Shown one piece after another: positions 1-4,531 of a stretch of DNA of 6,090 nt; position 1 is the first letter of the stretch; the number at the start of each line of letters is the position of its first letter. The DNA is taken from NCBI GenBank assembly GCA_000715855.1, contig KL571391.1, forward strand, positions 4,310 to 10,399, in the 5' to 3' direction. This DNA comes from Actinoplanes liguriensis (lineage in GTDB: Bacteria; Actinomycetota; Actinomycetes; Mycobacteriales; Micromonosporaceae). Below the pieces are notes generated by a model, which had not been told where the DNA came from, searched no databases, and saw nothing but the letters and a program-made list of their open reading frames with translations. Position numbers and translations under genes: made by a program.

Positions 1-16
1 TGTGTATAAGAGACAG
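1..16 (+). other. Residual Nextera/Tn5 mosaic-end adapter (sequencing artefact)
   Basis: The first 16 bases, TGTGTATAAGAGACAG, are identical to the last 16 bases of the 19-bp Tn5 mosaic end used in Nextera tagmentation libraries (AGATGTGTATAAGAGACAG). It sits exactly at the edge of the window, as expected for an untrimmed read end at a contig terminus. These bases should not be treated as genomic; genuine sequence begins at about position 17. No matching adapter is seen at the other end. Confidence 0.95.
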
Positions 17-18
17 GG

Positions 19-183
19 CCAGAACAGGCGGCCATCCGGGGCGGGGCGGATCAACGGCGCTTCCTGATTGGATCGAGGGTTCCGGCCGGAACCCGCCCGC
101 GGATCTCGTACCGCGTGACGGGTGGCCGCGTGGTGAGCCTCGTCATCAAGCACATCGATTGTCAGCAATATAGTGAGCGTTGA
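19..183 (+). CDS. Possible 3' end of a truncated gene, product unknown
   Basis: One + strand frame is open from the contig edge to a TGA at 181-183, giving about 54 residues ending in VSLVIKHIDCQQYSER. The middle of the fragment has mostly G/C third positions and reads like alternating beta strands (ISYRVTGGRVVSLVIKHI). A second + frame is also open to about 172 but has clearly poorer third-position bias. The final codons are AT-richer and overlap a possible promoter for the next gene. No family is recognised. The fragment is 5'-truncated by the contig end, and the stretch may instead be non-coding upstream DNA. Confidence 0.33.
   Translation, partial: PEQAAIRGGADQRRFLIGSRVPAGTRPRISYRVTGGRVVSLVIKHIDCQQYSER
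169..174 (+). promoter_or_regulatory. Candidate -10 element upstream of the NRAMP-like operon
   Basis: TATAGT fits the actinobacterial TAnnnT -10 pattern and lies in a short AT-rich island (about 140-210) within otherwise GC-rich sequence, 63 bases before the first operon start. There is no convincing -35 at standard spacing. A second candidate is TTGAGG at 180-185 with an ATACTT-like -10 near 201-206. The octamer CATCGATT occurs twice here (153-160 and 187-194), so a regulator site is possible. Weak evidence. Confidence 0.25.
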
Positions 184-237
184 GGTCATCGATTCCCGCG
201 ATACTTGATCTCCGCCCGCGGTGGGTAGTGGGGTGGT

Positions 238-687
238 GTGAGGAGCAGAGACAGGGTGGCGGTGGCCGCGGGCGCCGTGACGATCCTGTGGGCCGGGCTC
301 GCGTACGACGTGGCCCGCCCCGCGGACTATCGCGACTACTCGCGGACGATGGTGCAGGTGGCCGAATCGGCTCACGACGCGGCGCAGACCGGGCGCCTGG
401 TGGCACAGGAGCAACTGGCGGGGCGGCTGACCGGCCTCTACAGCGTCGCCGCCTACGACGACGCCGCGAAAGGCCTGGCCGGGGCGCAGAAGAAGTTCGC
501 CGCCCAGGGGCCGCCGGACAAGGCGTCTGCGGAACTTCGCGATCGGCTGAGCCCGCTGCTGGCCGGCACAGTGGAGGCGCTCGGCGACACCGCGGAAGCC
601 GGCGACGACCGTACGCGCGAAATCGGGGTGGAAAAGCTCGGCGGGCTCGCATCGCAATTCCAGGACTTCATCGAGGCGTACGGATGA
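238..687 (+). CDS. Membrane-anchored small helical protein, function unknown
   Basis: This 149-residue protein is not assigned to a known family. The N-terminus has a short basic stretch (RSRDR, residues 2-6) followed by a hydrophobic segment (about 7-22), reading as an uncleaved signal anchor; no lipobox cysteine is present. The rest is hydrophilic, Ala/Glu/Gln-rich and probably all alpha-helical, so the bulk likely sits outside the membrane as a helical bundle. The GTG at 238 was chosen because it supplies the positively charged n-region. The internal GTG at 256 has a better Shine-Dalgarno (GAGGAG at 240-245, 10-base spacing) and would leave the hydrophobic segment starting at residue 2. 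The stop overlaps the next start as ATGA (684-687), implying translational coupling. A role as accessory subunit or sensor of the transporter is inferred from context only. Confidence 0.75.
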   Translation: MRSRDRVAVAAGAVTILWAGLAYDVARPADYRDYSRTMVQVAESAHDAAQTGRLVAQEQLAGRLTGLYSVAAYDDAAKGLAGAQKKFAAQGPPDKASAELRDRLSPLLAGTVEALGDTAEAGDDRTREIGVEKLGGLASQFQDFIEAYG

Positions 688-1916
688 AGCGGGTCTTTGC
701 CGTTGCCCTCGGCATCCTGACGGCGATCGGCGGGTTCGTCGACATCGGTGACATCGTCGCCAACGCCGAGGCCGGGGCCCGGTTCGGCATCGCGCACGCC
801 TGGGTGCTCGTGGTCGGCGTCGTCGGGATCTGCGTGTACGCGGAAATGGCCGGCCGGGTCACCGCGGTCAGTGGGCGTCCCGTCTTCGACCTGGTCAGGG
901 AACGTCTCGGGCCGCGGGTCGCGCTGGCGAACCTGGCCGGATCCCTGCTGGTCACGGTACTGACGCTGGGCGCGGAGATCGGTGGTGTCGGGCTGGCGCT
1001 GCAGCTGGCGACCAGCGTCGACTACCTGCTGTGGGTGCCGGTGATCGGGTTCGTGCTCTGGGCCGCGCTCTGGCGCGCGAAGTTCTCGGTGCTGGAGAAC
1101 ATCTTCGGACTGACCGGGCTCGTGCTGATCGTCTTCGTGATCGCGTACTTCCGGCTGCCCGCCGATCACGGCGAGTTGCTGCGGCAGGCCACCCATCCGA
1201 GTCCCGGCGACGGTGAGGACTGGGGCACGTACTGGTTCATGGCCGTCGCCCTGTTCGCGTCCGCGCTCACCCCGTACGAGGTGTTCTTCTTCTCCTCCGG
1301 CGCGGTCGAGGAACGCTGGAACGCCAAGGATCTGCTCACCTCGCGGATCAACGTGTTCGCCGGCTTCCCGCTCGGTGGGCTGCTGGCGTTCGCGCTGATG
1401 CTCACCTCGGCCACCGTGTTCCACCCGCTGGACCTGTCCGTCGACTCGTTGTCGCAGGTGGCGTTGCCGGCCGCGATCGCCTTCGGCAAGCTCGGCCTGG
1501 CCGCGGCGATCCTCGGCTTCTTCGCGGCCACCTTCGGCGCGGCGATGGAAACCGGGCTGTCCACCGGCTATACCGTCGCGCAGTACTTCGGCTGGAACTG
1601 GGGAAAGCTGCGCAAGCCGCGCGACGCCGCCCGATTCCACACCGTCGTCATGGCCGGCATCCTGGCCGGGATCGCGGTGCTGATGACCAGCATCGACCCG
1701 ATCCAGCTGACCGAGTACACCCTGGTGTTCAGCGCGGTCGCGCTCCCCCTGACCTACCTGCCGATCCTGGTGGTCGCCAACGACCGCGGCTACCTCGGCG
1801 ACCGGGTCAACGGGCGACTCGCGAACGGGCTCGGCACGGTGTACCTGATCGTGGTCCTCGCCGCCGCGGTGGCCGCGATCCCCCTGATGATCATCACCCG
1901 GATGGGAGGCGGCTGA
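684..1916 (+). CDS. Divergent NRAMP-like divalent metal ion transporter
   Basis: The product is a 410-residue polytopic inner-membrane protein with about ten to eleven hydrophobic segments, matching the usual NRAMP length and fold. The family moves Mn2+, Fe2+ and related cations, usually with protons. The TM1 region (GGFVDIGDIVANAEAGARFG, residues 16-35) aligns with the NRAMP segment carrying DPGN, here DIGD at 20-23. The TM6 segment (ALTPYEVFFFSSGAVEE, 194-210) aligns with the MPHN region, here TPYE at 196-199. Thus, by eye, the metal-site Asn is Asp23 and the Met is Thr196; the two TM6 histidines are Tyr198 and Phe203. In TM3 the Glu is kept (Glu98) while the proton-pathway Asp is Leu95. 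Substrate and proton coupling may therefore differ from standard MntH. Shine-Dalgarno GAGG at 673-676 lies 7 bases before the ATG. It is coupled to the upstream gene, and a PRC-barrel-like gene follows after one base. Confidence 0.88.
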   Translation: MKRVFAVALGILTAIGGFVDIGDIVANAEAGARFGIAHAWVLVVGVVGICVYAEMAGRVTAVSGRPVFDLVRERLGPRVALANLAGSLLVTVLTLGAEIGGVGLALQLATSVDYLLWVPVIGFVLWAALWRAKFSVLENIFGLTGLVLIVFVIAYFRLPADHGELLRQATHPSPGDGEDWGTYWFMAVALFASALTPYEVFFFSSGAVEERWNAKDLLTSRINVFAGFPLGGLLAFALMLTSATVFHPLDLSVDSLSQVALPAAIAFGKLGLAAAILGFFAATFGAAMETGLSTGYTVAQYFGWNWGKLRKPRDAARFHTVVMAGILAGIAVLMTSIDPIQLTEYTLVFSAVALPLTYLPILVVANDRGYLGDRVNGRLANGLGTVYLIVVLAAAVAAIPLMIITRMGGG

Positions 1917-1917
1917 C

Positions 1918-2274
1918 ATGCTGATCGGATTCGACCTGCTGGACCGGCAGATCCTCGACGCCGACGGCGAACCGGTCGGCAAGGTCGACGACGTCGAGAT
2001 CGAAGACGGCACGGTCGTCGCCCTGCTCAGCGGGCAGCAGGCGCTCGGCGAGCGGATCGGCGGCCGGATCGGCCGGTGGATCGCGGCGACCGCGCGCCGG
2101 ATGTCCGAGCCGCCCGACCAGCCGCCGGCACGCATCCCCGTCGACCTGATCGCCGAGGTGACCAGCGCGGTGACGCTCAGCGTGCGGCGCGAACTGCTCG
2201 TCGATCCCCCACTGGAGACGTGGCTGCGCGACCACCTGATCGCACGGATCCCGGGAGCCCGCGATGAGAGCTAG
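1918..2274 (+). CDS. PRC-barrel-like domain protein linked to the transporter
   Basis: This is a 118-residue, probably cytosolic protein. Residues 1-40 (GFDLLDRQILDADGEPVGKV, then DDVEIEDGTVVALLSG) show the PRC-barrel signature: a leading strand, a 'D-x-D-G-x-x-V-G-K-V-x-D' turn and a following strand. A helical insert (about 41-65) and a proline-rich linker (66-73) separate it from RIPVDLIAEVTSAVTL, which resembles the closing strands of the same barrel. The helical C-terminal tail contains W102. PRC-barrels occur as small stand-alone proteins and as domains of photosynthetic reaction centre H, RimM and some magnesium transporters, usually mediating protein or RNA contacts. Shine-Dalgarno GGGAGG (1904-1909) lies 8 bases before the ATG. 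The transporter stop is one base upstream and the next gene overlaps by 11 bases. A regulatory or scaffolding role for the transporter is inferred. Confidence 0.82.
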   Translation: MLIGFDLLDRQILDADGEPVGKVDDVEIEDGTVVALLSGQQALGERIGGRIGRWIAATARRMSEPPDQPPARIPVDLIAEVTSAVTLSVRRELLVDPPLETWLRDHLIARIPGARDES

Positions 2275-2500
2275 CGACGTGATCGGCCGGGAAGTGCCGG
2301 GCCGCGGACGCATCGCCGACATCGTCGTCGAGCCCGGCACCATGCGCATCACCGCGGTCATCGTGGTCAAAGGACCGTGGGGGCGGCTGCTCGGCTACGA
2401 ACGCGACGAGGTCCGCGGCCCGTGGCTGCTCGAACACTTCGCCCGCCTGGTGCTCCGCCGCGACTCCACCGAGATTCCCTGGACCGAGGTCGAGATGTAG
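2264..2500 (+). CDS. Second small PRC-barrel-like protein
   Basis: This 78-residue protein has the PRC-barrel strand pattern: ASDVIGREVPGRGRIADIVV (3-22), then MRITAVIVVKGPWGRLLGYE (27-46), ending in the typical closing segment STEIPWTEVEM (68-78). It lacks the long helical insert of its upstream neighbour, so the two are related but not simple duplicates. The ATG lies inside the preceding gene (11-base overlap), with GGGAG at 2253-2257 as a likely ribosome-binding site. It is the last gene of the operon; a convergent gene begins 42 bases downstream. It may pair with its neighbour as a two-part PRC module on the cytosolic face of the transporter, which is inference from gene order. Confidence 0.82.
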   Translation: MRASDVIGREVPGRGRIADIVVEPGTMRITAVIVVKGPWGRLLGYERDEVRGPWLLEHFARLVLRRDSTEIPWTEVEM

Positions 2501-2542
2501 CCCTCTGTACGGTTTTCCTTACCCTCACCCGGGCCGGCTCGC

Positions 2543-2869
2543 CTAGCGTTGATGCTCCTCCGGAAGGGCAACGGCAATCCGGGCGGCCTCATCTATGACA
2601 TACGTCTGCACGGCGTCCTCGGCATAGACGTGAGAAGGCCGGATCGTCATACGCCCGTCGTCATGAAGGTGGAAGAGAATCTCACTGGGGCGGAGACTCC
2701 GATCGAGAGCAAGGCGCAGGGTCCGGCCCATACTGATCGACGGGGAAAGCCTCCGCAGATTCTCGTCCCGATGCACGGCCGCAGCGAGTGGCCGAAGCTC
2801 CTCCTGGTCCGGCAGCCCGAGCAGAACCTTCCACCGGGCGGAAATCTCATCGTCTTCCGGGTCCGTCAT
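2543..2869 (-). CDS. Hypothetical protein, 108 aa
   Basis: A soluble, acidic-start protein with no firmly recognised family. It has an N-terminal helical region (DDEISARWKVLLGLPDQEEL, 6-25), then ENLRRLSPSISMG (36-48), then probable beta strands (ILFHLHDDGRMTIRP) and a C-terminal helix (IDEAARIAVALPEEHQR). The layout 'LR-x-L-x-P-x-x-S-M-G' plus a closing 'AV-x-LP' helix recalls small actinobacterial proteins related to DUF6193, but this is a weak memory-based resemblance. The ATG at 2869 is preferred because GGGG lies 7 bases upstream; a GTG at 2905 would add 12 residues but has no ribosome-binding site. About 29% of codons end in A or T, more than in the transporter gene, hinting at accessory origin. 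The zinc-ribbon gene ends 36 bases upstream on the same strand, so the two may be co-transcribed. Confidence 0.65.
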   Translation of the reverse strand: MTDPEDDEISARWKVLLGLPDQEELRPLAAAVHRDENLRRLSPSISMGRTLRLALDRSLRPSEILFHLHDDGRMTIRPSHVYAEDAVQTYVIDEAARIAVALPEEHQR

Positions 2870-2905
2870 GCAAGCCCCAAATTCGCTGAACGCTCGGATG
2901 GGCAC

Positions 2906-3082
2906 TCAGTCGAAATCGAAAATGCTGTGTTTGTCGTAGAAATGAAGGACGTACCGGCAGCGGACGCAAATCATCAGCGCCATGCGATGGCTGGTGAACC
3001 CCCATCGGCTGTCCTGGCGAGATTCCTCCTGCTGGAAGTCCGTGCCGTGGCACAGGGGGCAGGCAAGCTGCGGTTCCGTCAC
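2906..3082 (-). CDS. Small zinc-ribbon protein, 58 aa
   Basis: Two CxxC knuckles are visible, C8-P-L-C11 near the N-terminus and C39-V-R-C42, separated by 27 residues. This is a typical zinc-ribbon arrangement binding one Zn2+ through four cysteines. The segment DSRWGFTSHRMALMICVRCR followed by YVLHFYDKHSIFDFD is distinctive and matches my recollection of a small conserved actinobacterial protein type of unknown function. Start choice: the GTG at 3082 is preceded by TACCAT (3095-3090) with a 7-base spacer, fitting a leaderless transcript, and gives a natural start VTEPQLACPLC. The ATG at 3091 would add three residues but overlaps that -10 and lacks a Shine-Dalgarno. Role unknown; nucleic acid or protein binding is possible. 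Confidence 0.68.
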   Translation of the reverse strand: MTEPQLACPLCHGTDFQQEESRQDSRWGFTSHRMALMICVRCRYVLHFYDKHSIFDFD

Positions 3083-3089
3083 GATGGCC

Positions 3090-3095
3090 ATGGTA
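3090..3095 (-). promoter_or_regulatory. Candidate -10 of a leaderless promoter for the zinc-ribbon gene
   Basis: On the - strand TACCAT fits TAnnnT and lies 7 bases before the GTG at 3082, the spacing expected when transcription begins at the start codon. No Shine-Dalgarno is present. It would be invalid if the ATG at 3091 is the real start, because that ATG overlaps the element. Confidence 0.4.
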
Positions 3096-3145
3096 AGGGC
3101 AGGAGAAATCCCGCAGGCGGCGTACGGGGGCCGGCGGGTCGCCGG

Positions 3146-3151
3146 TAGCGT
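3146..3151 (+). promoter_or_regulatory. Candidate -10 of a leaderless promoter for the 188-aa protein
   Basis: TAGCGT fits TAnnnT and is separated by 6 bases from the GTG at 3158, so transcription would begin at the start codon. There is no Shine-Dalgarno upstream of that GTG. Immediately before it lies a GC palindrome, CCGGCG-GGT-CGCCGG (3131-3145), which could be an operator but could also be chance in GC-rich DNA. Confidence 0.45.
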
Positions 3152-3157
3152 TCGGCC

Positions 3158-3724
3158 GTGTCCTCCGACGCCGCACGATATGACCGGCTCCTCGCGCTGT
3201 ACCGCAGCCGAGTCGCCGGCTATGAAGGCGTACCCGACGACTATCGGCAGCGGTGGAGCCGGTGGTGCCGGCAGCTGCTGCAGTACGGCGGCGACCTCGT
3301 GGTTCCGCATCTGCAGCCGGAGCCCATCCTCGACCAGCTTCTCGCCGGCGCCATGGTCCAGCCGTCCGCCGGCCGGTTCGTGCCGGGTGACGACAACGCC
3401 TGCCACGCCAACGCGGCAGTGTTGTGGATCGACGGGACGGTCGCGGCGATCGGCACCGGCTACGCCCTGTCCGGCGACGGGCTGTGGCGCCAGCACTCCT
3501 GGGGTGTCGACGCCGATGGCGCCCCGGTCGAGACCACGGCCGCTCGGATCAGCTACGCCGGTATCGGTCTCACCGCGATACCGGCACTCCAGTTCGCCGC
3601 CGGCAACGCCGGCGACCACCTCAGAGCCGCGCTCCAGGCCGACGGACCGCGCTCCCGCGAGCTGGCCGCCGTCCTGCTCGAAGCCCGAAGCCAGCACACC
3701 AACCTGGACGGTGCCGACGACTGA
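3158..3724 (+). CDS. Uncharacterised 188-aa protein with possible Cys-His-Glu site
   Basis: The product is soluble, without signal peptide or membrane segment, and I do not recognise a named family with confidence. Residues 1-75 look helical and charged (YDRLLALYRSR, YRQRWSRWCRQLL). The conserved-looking core is residues 77-136: NACHANAAVLW (80-90), AAIGTGYALSGDGLWRQHSW (96-115), then ETTAARISYAGI (125-136). The order Cys82, His113 (31 residues on) and Glu125 (12 further), each in a motif-like context, resembles the spacing of papain- or transglutaminase-like folds. A cysteine hydrolase or transferase is therefore possible but unproven. The GTG start is supported by a TAGCGT -10 at leaderless spacing and by the start of coding-like sequence. 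It is transcribed alone and ends in a strong hairpin whose stem begins at the last base of the stop codon. Confidence 0.75.
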   Translation: MSSDAARYDRLLALYRSRVAGYEGVPDDYRQRWSRWCRQLLQYGGDLVVPHLQPEPILDQLLAGAMVQPSAGRFVPGDDNACHANAAVLWIDGTVAAIGTGYALSGDGLWRQHSWGVDADGAPVETTAARISYAGIGLTAIPALQFAAGNAGDHLRAALQADGPRSRELAAVLLEARSQHTNLDGADD

Positions 3725-3762
3725 CCTGCAACGCCCCGTGCGGGAGCGTTGCAGGTCTCTTT
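3724..3762 (+). terminator. Strong hairpin terminator after the 188-aa protein gene
   Basis: A perfect 11-bp inverted repeat, ACCTGCAACGC (3724-3734) and GCGTTGCAGGT (3746-3756), encloses CCCGTGCGGGA, which can extend the stem with a further CCC/GGG pairing. It is followed by CTCTTT (3757-3762), a short pyrimidine/T tract on the + strand side. The first stem base is the last base of the TGA stop. It lies between convergent genes; the - strand side lacks a T tract, so it reads best as a + strand terminator that may also block opposing transcription. Confidence 0.88.
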
Positions 3763-3775
3763 CATCGGCGCCGGG

Positions 3776-4417
3776 TCAGTTGGGGGTGCTGCTGGACGAC
3801 GGCTTCGGGCCGGGGCCTCGACCGTCGCCCGGGCGGCCGCCGTGGCCCGGTCCGCCTTCGGAGACGGTCTTCAGGTCGGCGCTCACCCGGTAGTGCACCG
3901 GCTTGGCGTCCTTGGTGCCGGACACCTCATACGACCCGTCCGGGCCTTTGCGGACGCTGCTCACCGTGACGGCGGAATCCTTCACCGTGACCGCGGCGGT
4001 AACCTTCGTCGCCTCGTCACCGGTCACTTCAGTGCCCGGCGCATGCCCGCCACGGCCGCCCCTGCCCTCGGTGACGGTCTTCAGGTCGGCGCTCACCCGG
4101 TAGTGGACGGGTTTGCTGTCCTTGGTGCCGGACACCCCGTACGACCCGTCCGGAGTCTTGCGGACGCCGGTCACCGTGACCGCGGAATCTTTCGCCGTGA
4201 CCGCGGCGGTAACCTTCGCCGCCTCGTCACCGGTCACTTCAGTGCCCGGCGCATGCCCGCCCGGGCCGCCCGGGCCGCCGCGGTGCCCGCTGCTGTCGGC
4301 AGACGTGCTCGGCGCGGGTGTGGTCTCGGCGGCACTGGCCATCGTCGACCCACCCAGCGCCAGACCACCCGCGGCGACCGCCCCGACGGCGATGACACCC
4401 CATCTGTTCACGGACAC
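3776..4417 (-). CDS. Secreted protein with two tandem PepSY-like repeats
   Basis: A 213-residue exported protein. Residues 1-30 form a signal peptide (VNRWGVIAVGAVAAGGLALG core, then STMASAA with likely cleavage near residues 29-31); no lipobox cysteine is present. A Gly/Pro/Ser-rich linker leads to two copies of a 70-residue unit starting at HAPGTEVTGDEA (55 and 125), each with an alpha helix, strands and the ending VHYRVSADLKTV. This helix-strand pattern resembles PepSY-like domains, which are extracytoplasmic modules sometimes linked to peptidase inhibition. The tail (187-213) is Gly/Pro/Ser-rich and disordered. Start: GTG at 4417 lies 6 bases after GGAGGAG (4430-4424). A longer start at 4432 would place that ribosome-binding site inside the coding region. 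Function unknown; likely cell-wall associated or secreted. Confidence 0.88.
   Translation of the reverse strand: MSVNRWGVIAVGAVAAGGLALGGSTMASAAETTPAPSTSADSSGHRGGPGGPGGHAPGTEVTGDEAAKVTAAVTAKDSAVTVTGVRKTPDGSYGVSGTKDSKPVHYRVSADLKTVTEGRGGRGGHAPGTEVTGDEATKVTAAVTVKDSAVTVSSVRKGPDGSYEVSGTKDAKPVHYRVSADLKTVSEGGPGHGGRPGDGRGPGPKPSSSSTPN
3861..4260 (-). repeat. 210-bp tandem duplication inside the secreted protein gene
   Basis: The segments 3861-4050 and 4071-4260 align without gaps at an offset of 210 bases (70 codons). I count 18 mismatches in 190 positions, about 90% identity. The repeat keeps the reading frame and encodes two copies of the PepSY-like unit, which differ at about 8 of 64 residues. This is a recent duplication or one maintained by gene conversion. 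Confidence 0.92.
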
Positions 4418-4492
4418 GCGCAACTCCTCCACCTGATGCGACCGGCCTATCCGACCGGTTCCACCGTTGCCGCGTACCGTGTGAATCGCCGG

Positions 4493-4515
4493 TCAGGAAG
4501 GTAAGAAATTCCTGA
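4493..4515. promoter_or_regulatory. Inverted repeat upstream of the secreted protein gene
   Basis: TCAGGAA (4493-4499) and TTCCTGA (4509-4515) are perfect 7-bp inverted arms around a 9-base AT-rich spacer, 76 bases upstream of the GTG at 4417. It lies in the gap after the VOC gene stop at 4532. A dimeric regulator site is possible; a weak terminator for the VOC transcript is a less likely alternative as no T tract follows. No clear -35/-10 pair was found between it and the gene. Confidence 0.4.
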
Positions 4516-4531
4516 GGACATCGGCCGGACC

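Noticed and set aside
245..252. AGAGACAG, matching the last 8 bases of the Tn5 mosaic end, inside the first operon gene.
   Set aside because: Only 8 bases match, with no further adapter sequence on the left, and the surrounding frame reads through normally; coincidence is the simplest explanation.
180..683. An N-terminal extension of the NRAMP-like protein, open in the same frame from 180, giving 578 aa.
   Set aside because: The extension is Arg/Gly-rich low-complexity sequence in the shadow of the 238-687 gene, whereas ATG 684 has a good Shine-Dalgarno and starts TM1 as in normal NRAMP proteins.
453..2135. A 560-residue - strand open frame opposite the transporter operon.
   Set aside because: It is His/Arg/Gly-rich with no recognisable domain and is fully explained as the complement of high-GC coding sequence on the + strand.
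2501..2542. The 42-base gap between convergent genes was examined for a terminator, plus TTTTCCTTACCCTCACCC, which resembles response-regulator box patterns.
   Set aside because: No stable stem with a T tract was found, and with convergent genes on both sides no promoter is expected there.
2549..3148. A 199-residue + strand open frame across 2549-3148.
   Set aside because: It lies opposite the zinc-ribbon and 108-aa genes, which have recognisable motifs (paired CxxC) and plausible starts; the + frame shows no domain pattern.
3083..3697. A long upstream extension of the zinc-ribbon frame (263 aa in total).
   Set aside because: The extra residues are antisense to the well-supported 188-aa protein gene and cross the divergent promoter region; the motif-bearing part starts only at 3082-3091.
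4418..4432. A start at 4432 for the secreted protein (adds residues MEELR).
   Set aside because: Those codons contain the GGAGGAG ribosome-binding site used for the GTG at 4417, which directly precedes a normal signal peptide.
3749..4504. A 251-residue + strand open frame containing a duplicated segment.
   Set aside because: It is the complement of the secreted repeat protein; the repeat appears in every frame because it is a DNA duplication, and the - strand frame has the signal peptide and ribosome-binding site.
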